Shown: positions 8,218-16,168 of the stretch, one piece after another
Layout of the letters: every line of letters starts with the position of its first letter
Numbering within the stretch: the stretch's first letter is position 1
Origin: Candidatus Cloacimonadota bacterium
Lineage (GTDB): Bacteria > Cloacimonadota > Cloacimonadia > Cloacimonadales > JAQVBK01
Reading direction: 5' to 3'
NCBI GenBank assembly: GCA_028690365.1
Contig: JAQVBK010000002.1
Span: forward strand, 1 to 41,769
DNA length: 41,769 nt
Notes under the pieces: generated by a model
What the model was told of the DNA's origin: nothing
The model's database searches: none
Seen by the model: the letters and a program-made list of their open reading frames with translations, nothing else
Translations under genes and position numbers: made by a program

Positions 8218-9220
8218 ACATTTGCTTGTAATAGTTTACATAATCACCCTTAACAATTTCTTCTATCCATTCTGAATGGGAAAGATACCAGTCTATGGTA
8301 CTTTTCAGTCCGTCTGAAAACTCTATTTGTGGTTTCCAACCTAAATCTTTTTGAATCTTGGATGAATCGATTGCATATCTGAGATCATGACCTGGTCTGT
8401 CGGTGACAAATCTGATCAATGACTCGGGTTTATTCATGTGTCTGAGAATAGTTTTTACTATCTCAATATTTTTCCATTCATTGTCAGCACCAATATTATA
8501 AACTGAACCGGGAACGCCTTCATGGAGAACAAGATCAATTGCGCTGCAATGGTCTTCTACATGAATCCAATCTCTTACATTGGTACCATTTCCGTAAACA
8601 GGTAATTCTTTGTTGTTATTGGCATTATTTATCATGAGAGGGATGAGTTTTTCAGGGAATTGCAGAGGACCATAATTGTTTGAACATCTGGTTATATTAA
8701 CATTTAGACCGTATGTTTTCCAGGCAGCTCTTACCAGTAAATCAGATGAGGCTTTACTGGCTGAATAAGGACTATTGGGCTTGATGGGGGAATTTTCGTT
8801 AAAAGTTCCTTCCTGACCTAAACTCCCATAAACTTCATCAGTTGATATGTGAACAAATTTCTTTATCTGATTGGTCCTGGCAGAATCCAGTAACAGCTGA
8901 GTGCCGACTACATTTGTCATAATAAAAGCGGTTGAATCCATGATGCTTCTGTCCACATGAGTTTCTGCGGCAAAATTAACTACATAATCGGGAGAAAATT
9001 CTTCAAAGATACTTTTAACATCCTTTTCTGAAGCAATATCACCTTTCACAAAATAGTAATTAGGATTGTTTTCTGCAGAAGAAAGATTTCGCAAGTTCCC
9101 AGCATAAGTAAGTTTATCAAAATTTATGATTTTGTAATCCTGATATTTATTCAGCATAAATTTGATGAAATTTGAACCAATGAAACCTGCACCACCAGTA
9201 ACCATAATTATTTTATTCAT
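8204..9220 (-). CDS. rmlB: dTDP-glucose 4,6-dehydratase
   Basis: RmlB converts dTDP-glucose to dTDP-4-keto-6-deoxyglucose, the branch point to rhamnose and other deoxysugars of surface glycans. The NAD-binding loop VTGGAGFIGSNF lies at residues 6-17. The active-site strand HISTDEVYGSLG follows, then the YSASKAS Tyr-x-x-x-Lys pair and the substrate segment NVRDWIHVEDHC. The C-terminal RPGHDLRYAID is specific to RmlB. At 338 residues it is full length. It lies 12 bases downstream of rmlA. No rmlC or rmlD is seen here, so the final sugar is not determined by this locus. Confidence 0.95.
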   Translation of the reverse strand: MNKIIMVTGGAGFIGSNFIKFMLNKYQDYKIINFDKLTYAGNLRNLSSAENNPNYYFVKGDIASEKDVKSIFEEFSPDYVVNFAAETHVDRSIMDSTAFIMTNVVGTQLLLDSARTNQIKKFVHISTDEVYGSLGQEGTFNENSPIKPNSPYSASKASSDLLVRAAWKTYGLNVNITRCSNNYGPLQFPEKLIPLMINNANNNKELPVYGNGTNVRDWIHVEDHCSAIDLVLHEGVPGSVYNIGADNEWKNIEIVKTILRHMNKPESLIRFVTDRPGHDLRYAIDSSKIQKDLGWKPQIEFSDGLKSTIDWYLSHSEWIEEIVKGDYVNYYKQMYEER

Positions 9221-9232
9221 TTTTACTCCTGT

Positions 9233-9964
9233 TTATTCTGATTGAAGTTTGTCTGAATTTTTAAAAGCAAGATCGTTTGCTAAATAATATGAAGGAAATG
9301 TTCCAGCGTCAGTCCACCATCCTTTTAAAACATCAAAAGTCATTTCACCAGTTTGGACATATTTATTATTAACATCCGTTATTTCAAGTTCGCCCCGTCC
9401 CGAAGGTTTTAGTGTCTTTATGTATTCAAATACTTTGTAATCATACATATAAATGCCTGTAACACACATATTGCTTTTGGGTTTCTGAGGTTTTTCTTCT
9501 ATAGATATTATTTTTGAGTTGCTCAATTCTGCAACACCATATCGTTGGGGATCGGTTACTTCTTTTAGGAGAATCTTTGACCCGATTTTTTGTTTTTTGA
9601 AATTACTGATATATTCTCCAATTTCGTCTTCAAAAATATTATCTCCCAAAATCACAGTGCACATGTTGTTTCCGACAAAGCTTTCAGCTAATCCCAAGGC
9701 CTGAGCAATTCCGCCTGGCTCATCTTGAACCCGATAAGTAAATTGGCAACCAAATTCCTTTCCGCTCCCTAGCAGGTTAACAACTGCTCCCATATGTTCA
9801 ATTCCTGTAATAATCATTATTTCATCGATTCCGGCAACAAGAAGTTTTTGAATCGGGTGAAAAATCATGGGTTTATCACCTACAGGTAAAAGATGTTTAT
9901 TAGTTACTTTAGTTAAAGGAAACAAACGGCTTCCCATGCCACCTGCCAGAATAACTCCCTTCAT
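9233..9964 (-). CDS. rmlA: Glucose-1-phosphate thymidylyltransferase, short form
   Basis: RmlA joins dTTP and glucose-1-phosphate to give dTDP-glucose, the substrate of RmlB encoded next door. The nucleotidyltransferase signature GVILAGGMGSRLFPLT starts at residue 3. KHLLPVGDKPMIFHP, the EPGGIAQALGLA segment and the metal-binding ILGDNIF motif follow, then ISIEEKPQKPKSN and WTDAGTFPSYYLAN. At 243 residues it is about 45-50 shorter than the classical E. coli RmlA (about 290), because the C-terminal regulatory helices are missing. Short forms are common in archaea and some bacteria. Its start is at ATG 9964 with an AGGAGG sequence just upstream, and the 198-base gap to the HxlR gene holds its promoter. 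Confidence 0.9.
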   Translation of the reverse strand: MKGVILAGGMGSRLFPLTKVTNKHLLPVGDKPMIFHPIQKLLVAGIDEIMIITGIEHMGAVVNLLGSGKEFGCQFTYRVQDEPGGIAQALGLAESFVGNNMCTVILGDNIFEDEIGEYISNFKKQKIGSKILLKEVTDPQRYGVAELSNSKIISIEEKPQKPKSNMCVTGIYMYDYKVFEYIKTLKPSGRGELEITDVNNKYVQTGEMTFDVLKGWWTDAGTFPSYYLANDLAFKNSDKLQSE

Positions 9965-10106
9965 GATTCCTCCTAAAATTTTCTTAACTCAAATTTTTTA
10001 AAACTGATTTTTTGTCAAACAAGTTAAAGAAGAACTATTAAATAGTTGCCCTGAGTATAAGCATCAACTTGTTTTAAAACACTGACAATCTGGATTTTCG
10101 TAGACA

Positions 10107-10145
10107 AATTTCTATTGACAGAAATTCTCTGCTACAAAATTTGTA
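10107..10145 (+). promoter_or_regulatory. Promoter region with two inverted repeats ahead of the HxlR operon
   Basis: A TTGACA-like -35 box at 10115-10120 sits inside a 7-bp inverted repeat, AATTTCT (10107-10113) and AGAAATT (10120-10126), spaced by six bases. A second element, TACAAA-A-TTTGTA (10133-10145), is a perfect 13-base repeat with TAC and GTA ends, five bases ahead of the AAGGAG ribosome binding site. TAC/GTA half sites are the usual style of HxlR-family operators (for example YodB). I infer autoregulation by the first gene; binding is not shown by sequence. Confidence 0.45.
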
Positions 10146-10162
10146 TCAAAAAGGAGATGCAA

Positions 10163-10510
10163 ATGATAAAAATACCATTACCGGGAAGTCCGGTCAGAGG
10201 CTCACATACGGGGAAACCTGTTATGGCATTGTTCGATTTATTGTGCAGAAGATGGGCAATGGGAATAATTTGGAACTTAGGTGAGAGACCTTTCAATTTC
10301 AGGGAGCTACAAAGTAAGTGTGAGACAATATCGCCTACAATTCTCAATACCAGATTGAAAGAATTGAAAATGGCAGGTTTGGTACAAAATAGCTCAGAAG
10401 GATATGAACTGACTCCAAATGGTGTAGAATTGCTTCAGTTATTGAAACCGTTTAAAAAATATGCCCACGATTGGGCAGAATACATAAAAAAGGAGCAAGG
10501 AAATGAGTAA
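10163..10510 (+). CDS. HxlR-family winged-helix transcriptional regulator
   Basis: HxlR proteins are small dimeric regulators that often sense electrophiles, thiol stress or metals. After about 13 residues, the sequence shows the family core: ALFDLLCRRWAMGIIWNLGERPFNFRELQ, then the recognition helix ISPTILNTRLKELKMAGLV and the wing YELTPNGVELL. I chose ATG 10163 because AAGGAG ends six bases upstream; an earlier in-frame ATG at 10115 has no such site, and the ATG at 10157 overlaps the site. This gives 115 residues. A cysteine (CRRW) lies at the position where redox-sensing HxlR members often carry theirs, which may mean thiol sensing. It overlaps the next gene by 8 bases and clearly heads a three-gene operon with cutC. 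Confidence 0.88.
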   Translation: MIKIPLPGSPVRGSHTGKPVMALFDLLCRRWAMGIIWNLGERPFNFRELQSKCETISPTILNTRLKELKMAGLVQNSSEGYELTPNGVELLQLLKPFKKYAHDWAEYIKKEQGNE

Positions 10511-10721
10511 AAAATACTTTGAAAAAGAGAATGGAAATTGGGTCAGAGATGACCTGAATGGAAAACAGAAAGAGTTTTGTATGTGTTGGGATTGCAGCAA
10601 ATTTAAACCGGAACTTGAAAATAAGGGCTGCAGTATAATTGCAGAAGTTTTAAATCTGGCTGCACAGAAAGAAATAGTTTTACCTGTATGGGAATGTAAT
10701 AACTTCTCTGCTAAGAAATAA
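10503..10721 (+). CDS. Small cysteine-rich protein of unknown function, possible metal binder
   Basis: This 72-residue protein has five cysteines in the pattern CMCWDC (residues 26-31), a GC pair near 43 and WEC near 65. The spacing resembles a small zinc or iron-sulfur binding fold. I recall similar short proteins in anaerobes but cannot name a family with certainty. Its start overlaps the regulator stop by 8 bases, with AAGGA just upstream, so translation is coupled. Placement between an HxlR regulator and CutC suggests a role in thiol or metal handling; that is inference from context only. Confidence 0.7.
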   Translation: MSKKYFEKENGNWVRDDLNGKQKEFCMCWDCSKFKPELENKGCSIIAEVLNLAAQKEIVLPVWECNNFSAKK

Positions 10722-10734
10722 TTCCGAGGTTCAG

Positions 10735-11460
10735 ATGAATTTTGAATTGTGTTTGAACTGCATTAGTGAAGAATATTTAACTAATGCTCTAATGATCACA
10801 GCTTTACATGACGTTGACAGCATTGAATTGTGTTCGGATATGGATGCTGGCGGATTAACTCCCTCTGCTCAGATGATCAGAATAGCCAGAGATATACTTG
10901 GTCATTATAATGGATTAATGGTTATGATGAGATCTCGTCCCGGCAATTTTGTATATACTAATAAAGAAGTTGATAACTTGATTGAACAGATAGAAATTGC
11001 TGCAGATAATGGAGCTGACGGAATTGTTTTCGGATGTCTCGATGATAACATGAACATTAATACCGATCAATTAAACAGAATTACGGCGGTAGCCGATAAG
11101 CACTATATGGATACAACTTTTCATATGGCGTTTGATTGTATCTCCAATAAAAATAATGCAATTAGAGTATTGAAAGATTGTGAAATTGATCGTATTCTAA
11201 CGGCCGGACAACCATGGGGAATTACAATTCCCTGGAATGAACGAATTTTGAACCTAAGTAAAACTATTGAACTTACAGATGATAAAATTGAGATTGTGAT
11301 TGGATGCGGTATTAATGAAGAGAAAATCAATCTAATCGGAAAAAACCTGAATTATGATTTTCTGGCAGTTCATGCTTATTCATCTACTCTTTTACAGGGT
11401 AAACCTGATAATGAAAAGATTAAGAAAATGATCCAGACGGCACATAGTTTTAGAGTATAA
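10735..11460 (+). CDS. cutC: CutC family protein (copper homeostasis-associated TIM barrel)
   Basis: CutC proteins are cytoplasmic TIM-barrel proteins first linked to copper tolerance in E. coli; their biochemical role is still debated. The family pattern is clear: an early SIELCSDMDAGGLTPS, MVMMRSRPGNFVYT in the third strand, GADGIVFGCLDD, and the later DRILTAGQPWG with the VIGCGINEEKI strand. FHMAFDC carries the conserved His-x-Ala-Phe-Asp. The 241-residue length is normal. It lies 13 bases after the small Cys-rich gene, with a CGAGGT sequence before its ATG, as the last gene of the operon. A strong hairpin terminator lies 107 bases downstream. Confidence 0.92.
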   Translation: MNFELCLNCISEEYLTNALMITALHDVDSIELCSDMDAGGLTPSAQMIRIARDILGHYNGLMVMMRSRPGNFVYTNKEVDNLIEQIEIAADNGADGIVFGCLDDNMNINTDQLNRITAVADKHYMDTTFHMAFDCISNKNNAIRVLKDCEIDRILTAGQPWGITIPWNERILNLSKTIELTDDKIEIVIGCGINEEKINLIGKNLNYDFLAVHAYSSTLLQGKPDNEKIKKMIQTAHSFRV

Positions 11461-11567
11461 AACAGTTGTTAGATTTTGTTTATGACAGTGGATCTTTGAT
11501 AACTTGAATAGTCTGTGCAGATTGCTTTGTTTAGAATTTAACTTAGGAGATTTCTTATTAAAAGAAA

Positions 11568-11596
11568 ATGAGGTAAGAGTTAAACTCTTACCTCAT
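11568..11596. terminator. Bidirectional terminator between cutC and the thioredoxin-like gene
   Basis: A perfect 13-bp stem, ATGAGGTAAGAGT and ACTCTTACCTCAT, has a TAA loop. On the minus strand it is followed by TTTTCTTTTAAT, on the plus strand by ATTTTC. It sits between two convergent genes and can serve both, more strongly the minus strand. Confidence 0.85.
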
Positions 11597-11617
11597 ATTT
11601 TCATCTAAATGCAATTG

Positions 11618-14185
11618 TTATTTCAGCAATACCATTTTCTTGGTTGAAGTATATTTTCCGGTTTGCATACTGAACAGATATATGCCGCTTGATACTTTGT
11701 TATCATTTGAATCAGTACCATTCCATTCAATAGTGTATTCGTTTGCTTCTTTAAATTCATCGACCAGAGTTGTAACTTTTTGTCCTCTGAGGTTATAAAC
11801 TTCAATTTTTACGTGTCCGTTTTCTTTCATTCTGTAACTGATTTTTGTCTTAGGGTTAAACGGATTTGGATAGTTTCCTACCAGTTCAGTAGCAGCAGGT
11901 GTTGGGTTGTTGTTTGTAGTAGAAGTAGGAACTTCAATTTCTACAACATTAGAAGGAATCGATTCATAATCACCTTCATAGAGGGCTGTTACCCAGTAAT
12001 TATATATTCCTGCAGGCAGATTGGTATCCAGAAAGCTGTAAGTAGTAGATTCAACAGTTTGAATTGGTTCTACCTGATCATCTCTGTAAATGTTGAATCC
12101 GATAAGGCTTCGATTATTTCTTTGAATATCAAGTCTGTTCTTTGCAGTCTGATTGAATTTAGTAACAGAAATTTGCTGATAGTCGTTGATTTTGCGATGA
12201 TCTTTGCAAATCAGTGGGATTGCTTCTGCCAGACTATTTCTGGAAGCGGAAGCTGTGGCAGAAATGCACCAGTTATAGGTTAAAGCAGCATTGAGAGTCG
12301 TTAGGGTTGACCACGAACCGCCTAGATTTATCAGGTTTCCAAAACCTTCTACATTTGGTCCTGCATCAGTTCCGGCGGGATGACCTCCCTGTGTATTGGA
12401 ACGATAACCAATCCACAGTTCTTGGCTGGCATCAATTAAAACAGGAGTTTCTAAAGAAACAGTATTCCATTCACCCAGAGCTATATTGGTGACTAATTGA
12501 TCTACCACCATGGTTCCGGCATTGTAAGCTGCACCAGCTGTGCCTCCGGTCCAAACTCTGATTGAATATTCACATTGTTCGTAAGCAGGGACGAATGATA
12601 CTTCATTCAGATAAAGTCCACTAACGCCAGCTAATTCTTCGGATGTGAATCTTGCAGCTACATCAAAGTCTACAGCACTATTTGTTCCGATGCTGTTATC
12701 AGAAAATTCTCCACACCACTGGAGTGTGCCGTTTTGTCCGGCAGGTTCTTCCCAGTTCAGGAGTACATTGTTGTTCTGAAGCTCAGCAGTTAAATTTGTG
12801 GGCGGATTGTTTGCCCCACCGATAACTAAAGCAAAATCAAGTGTGGTAGTTTCATCTGTTGTAATTACTACATTATTAGCAGTTTGAGTTGCATATCCGG
12901 CAGCCATACATGTTACGGTATATGTCCCTGAAGAAACATTCGGAATGGAATATATACCTGAAGCATCTGATGTTCCGGTTAGGCTACCAATTGTAATAGT
13001 TGCATCCTGAATTGGGTCATTTGTGTCAGATGAAGTGATAGTGCCGGTCAATGTTCCATAACTGGGTGCTCCACCTACATAAGTAAATATTGCTGAGAAA
13101 TTAGATACTTGATGACCACCATCTCCGTAACTGTCAACAAGATAGAATATCCATGAACCTGCCATATCACTGCCAACAACATCATCGATAATTAGATTGA
13201 GTTGAGTTGCTCCCGTGGAACTAGCTGAATAAATCTCGTAATCCTGTCCGGTTGGAGTTTGAACCCAGAAACTACCCTCGCTAGCATAATCAACACTATT
13301 CCAGGTGCACTGGACGTTTATAGAAACTACTACACCGGGCTCAGATACTTCAACTTCAGTCCAGCCTAAATCTGTATATGAATTTTCGTAAGGATTTGTG
13401 TTGTTAGGATATGCCTGTTGAAGTGGGCTATTGGGAGCTGTGTAAGTAACTTCAGCAGTGTTTGGGTCAAGTACAACAACATTGAAAGAATGATCACAGC
13501 TTAATTCACCTCCGACTGCGAGCAAGGTGATTGTACTTGTGCCCATTGTTTGTCCTGCCAGTAGAGTCAATGTATTACCTGTGATTGTTGCATCAACTAT
13601 TGCAGGATCCGAGTTATCTTCAACAGTAACTGTAATTGGTTCATTATCAGGATGAGCAAAAACATCTGTTAAATCAACTGTAGTTTGTTCATTATAATCC
13701 AAAGTGATGGTATTGATTGGGTTTACTACACCCATACTATTGAAAGAATCCAGAGCTGCCGGGATGATAGCTTGCGAATTAGCATAAATATTATCGGCAT
13801 ACATAAGAACATTGTATGCTCCAATTACAGCAAAGAAAGGTACATAACCATTACCAAAATCACCATAATATCCATTAACCTGAGAACCGTATGGCAAAGA
13901 ATAATTTGTCCAGTTGTAAGCACAAATAAGATAAATCTCATCGTGATTGGCAGTATTATTCCACCAAGTATTTAAAAGCGGCGCCGCCGCTGCACATCCA
14001 TCTCAGCCTGCAGTTCCCCAAAAAATGTAAACTACTTTACCAGCTGCGGTTAACTCGTGAATCGAATGAGCTTCTCCGCTATTATCTGTCCAGGAATAAT
14101 CTTGAGATATTACCTCTCCGACTTCCCATTGAGCAAATAGCGAAAAAGCAGCTAAAAGCATGATTAATAAAAACAACTTTCTCAT
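11618..14185 (-). CDS. Putative secreted selenoprotein: thioredoxin-fold domain with UxxC, plus jelly-roll/Fn3 modules and sorting domain
   Basis: Read as one gene this encodes 855 residues with an in-frame TGA as codon 61 (14005-14003). The start is ATG 14185 behind AAGGAGG. Residues 1-18 are a signal peptide (LFLLIMLLAAFSLFA). The thioredoxin-like domain follows: KVVYIFWGTAG, then TGA, then DGC, so the CxxC motif becomes U61-D-G-C64. The frame continues without a gap through AAAAPLLNTWWNN to the cis-Pro strand YVPFFAVIGAYNVL. Past the domain come an Ig-like segment (about 160-240), a proprotein-convertase P-like jelly roll with SWIFYLVDSYGDGG (about 255-370), a carboxypeptidase-regulatory-like domain (about 372-452), a second beta-rich region inside Fn3 flanks, and a C-terminal sorting domain (NPFNPKTKISY, VYNLRGQ, about 770-855). 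The protein is probably exported and surface-attached as an oxidoreductase. The alternative is a nonsense mutation. No SD precedes the internal TTG 13897. Confidence 0.8.
13977..14005 (-). promoter_or_regulatory. Candidate bacterial SECIS element at the in-frame TGA
   Basis: Eleven bases after the TGA (14005-14003) a 6-bp stem AGCGGC (13991-13986) pairs with GCCGCT (13982-13977) around the three-base loop GGC. The loop starts 17 bases after the TGA and begins with GG. Published general rules for bacterial SECIS ask for a short apical loop with an early G, 16-37 bases after the codon, on a 4-16 bp upper stem. The stretch is strikingly GC-rich inside an AT-rich gene, because Ala codons here are GCG and Pro is CCG. 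Confidence 0.68.
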
Positions 14186-14206
14186 TTTTCCTCCTTTTTA
14201 TCAATA

Positions 14207-14224
14207 ATTATCGGATCCGATAAT
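14207..14224. promoter_or_regulatory. 18-base perfect palindrome upstream of the selenoprotein candidate
   Basis: ATTATCGGATCCGATAAT is a perfect palindrome, with three more matching pairs beyond one mismatch on each side. It lies 21 bases upstream of the ATG at 14185 and ten bases or so upstream of its AAGGAGG. It could be a repressor site or fold into a hairpin in the transcript leader. I do not know the motif. Confidence 0.5.
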
Positions 14225-14507
14225 CATTATTTTTTCTCTTATTGGTAACAACATATTTTATTTGTAACCAATGTGGCAACAGAATTAATCGAATTTTTGA
14301 CGTCAATACTTTTTTGACATTTTCACAATTAAAAAGAAACTGTTTAATAATTCGACAATGCAACTCGTTGTAAGATAAATAAATAGTTTGCAAAATTTTT
14401 TAATAGAAAAAGAACTCAAAAATCTGATAAAACAGGGTTAGATGAAAAATTTCATGTAAAAGGAATTGATCTGATTGATGAAATATAAAGGAGAAGAGAA
14501 GTAAGGT

Positions 14508-14642
14508 ATGGTACAAATCATTGATTTTCTTTGTCGAATTTTGGAACATTCCTTGAGAGTTTCAGATGCTATTCAAAAATCTGCCGATGAGAATTTACGG
14601 TCTGGAGTCATAAAAATCCACAAACTTCATTATTATATTTGA
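14508..14642 (+). CDS. Possible 44-residue small ORF in the divergent gap (low support)
   Basis: The 14186-14740 gap between two divergent genes contains no recognisable gene. The best candidate is this short ORF, MVQIIDFLCRILEHS to a TGA at 14640-14642, with an AAAGGAG 14 bases upstream and TAAGG immediately before the ATG; neither spacing is ideal. It has no recognisable domain. The rest of the gap holds the palindrome at 14207-14224 and AT-rich promoter sequence. Confidence 0.2.
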   Translation: MVQIIDFLCRILEHSLRVSDAIQKSADENLRSGVIKIHKLHYYI

Positions 14643-14740
14643 CAGAAAATAAGCCTTAAAAGGTTTTTCCAAAATAGCTGAGAATTCAGTAATTTCTTTT
14701 CAAAAAAACAAACAGATATTTTTTGACTTCAGGAGAATAC

Positions 14741-16168
14741 ATGAGAAGAGAAAATGTAACAGTTTATTTCATTATCGTCCTGCTGCTTATGGGCTGCAGT
14801 CAAATAACTCATCATCAAAAAATATATCATGTTGCTAATGATTACTATTTTTCTCCTCATATTATGCCGGGGGTGAAACCTGACATGTTATCTCCCGGAT
14901 TCTGGGTTGACCTATTACAGTATCCGGATGAGATTTTACTTAATGATGCCGAAATTGACTCACTGAACAGCTACATCAGATCAAAAAAATATGTGTTGGA
15001 TTTGACTAAAATTGTAGATAACGATGATGTAAAGCTGGCGTATAAAATTAATGCAATCAATAATATCAAACGAAAGATGAATTATTTGAAAACAGCTAAA
15101 CTGTATAAATCTGATGGTGAGAAATTACAGGAAGCCGATTTCTATTCTTTTCTCGAAAACTTCCCTCAGGATTCTCTGGATTTCGATAATTTGTATATCG
15201 GTAAGTTGGCATTAACCACCGGATTTACAAATGAAAGGATGCTTCCCGGAGATCAATTCCTTTCCCAAAAACCGTTTGATGATGAATTTGATTTTATGCA
15301 AAACAATGGACTGGATATGGGAGAAATGACCTATGCACTTTTCAGAAGTAGAGATCATAAGTGGATTTTTCAAACTAACCGTTTTTCTTATGGTTGGGTA
15401 AAGAAGGATAATCTTTTTCTTTTAGAGAATCTGCAGACATTAGACAAATTCTCTGAGGGTATTATCCAGAATGCATATACAGAATACTTTGAAAATCCTG
15501 ACAAAACTGGATTTCTTGGCAGAATTCGCATGGGAAGCAGAATTTTCGTAGATACTACTTATACTGATACTGCAATGTGCCGTATTCTGAAGCCGGACTA
15601 TAAATCACTTGGTTATGCCTATATAAACAGGGATGAAATTATCATAAAACCAAAGAAAATTACTTCAAGAAATCTGATTTATGATGCCTTTAAATGGTTA
15701 AATAATCCTTATGGATGGGGAGATACAAATCAGTTTGTTGATTGTTCAAAATTTATCCAGAATTTATATGCACTTTATGGGATTCTGCTCCCACGTAATG
15801 GACTGGCTCAGGGAAATTCGTGGGGGAATCTCTATGATCCTCAGGTTGATTCTGCAGATATAGTAATTTCTCAAAATGCAATTCCTGGGATGACTCTGAT
15901 CAGATTTCCCGGACACATAATGCTCTATATCGGACAAATTGAGGGGAAACCTTATGTTATTCATAGTATTTATCGTTATGTTCAGGAAGACTACGGTATT
16001 GTTACCAGCAGAGTCACAAACAGAGTTGTTGTGTCAGATTTATCGTTAATGAAAGGGCAAGAAAGAAGAACAATTTTTGATAGAATTACACAAATAGTTA
16101 ATCCGGGCAGGGCTAACCGGAGTTTAAATAAAACTAAAATTGAGGAGAATCATGAGAAAACTAATTAA
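14741..16168 (+). CDS. NlpC/P60 cysteine peptidase lipoprotein with SH3-like domains
   Basis: NlpC/P60 enzymes of this layout cleave the gamma-D-Glu-L-diamino acid bond of murein peptides, as YkfC does. The start is ATG 14741, five bases after AGGAG; an upstream in-frame TTG at 14723 is a poor alternative. A lipoprotein signal ends in LLLMGCS, so the protein is lipid-anchored. The middle has two SH3-like segments (about 195-235 and 245-305, with YGWVKKDNLFLL). The C-terminal catalytic domain has Cys335 in VDCSKFIQNLYALYGILLPRNG, His392 in FPGHIMLYIG and His408 in VIHSIYR. It is the first of four plus-strand genes, and the next gene overlaps it by 17 bases, so both are translated together. Murein peptide processing is inferred. 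Confidence 0.88.
   Translation: MRRENVTVYFIIVLLLMGCSQITHHQKIYHVANDYYFSPHIMPGVKPDMLSPGFWVDLLQYPDEILLNDAEIDSLNSYIRSKKYVLDLTKIVDNDDVKLAYKINAINNIKRKMNYLKTAKLYKSDGEKLQEADFYSFLENFPQDSLDFDNLYIGKLALTTGFTNERMLPGDQFLSQKPFDDEFDFMQNNGLDMGEMTYALFRSRDHKWIFQTNRFSYGWVKKDNLFLLENLQTLDKFSEGIIQNAYTEYFENPDKTGFLGRIRMGSRIFVDTTYTDTAMCRILKPDYKSLGYAYINRDEIIIKPKKITSRNLIYDAFKWLNNPYGWGDTNQFVDCSKFIQNLYALYGILLPRNGLAQGNSWGNLYDPQVDSADIVISQNAIPGMTLIRFPGHIMLYIGQIEGKPYVIHSIYRYVQEDYGIVTSRVTNRVVVSDLSLMKGQERRTIFDRITQIVNPGRANRSLNKTKIEENHEKTN

Noticed and set aside
10115-10162. Longer HxlR start
   Set aside because: The extension would cover the promoter repeats and the AAGGAG site that fits ATG 10163.
11618-13897. A separate gene starting at TTG 13897, next to a separate 60-residue gene at 14003-14185
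   Set aside because: Both are in the same frame, the TTG has no ribosome binding site, and the thioredoxin domain would be cut through its active-site motif. One gene with a recoded TGA explains everything better.
14208-14393. 61-residue minus-strand ORF upstream of the thioredoxin-like gene
   Set aside because: No ribosome binding site or domain; it ends inside the palindrome and overlaps the expected promoter.
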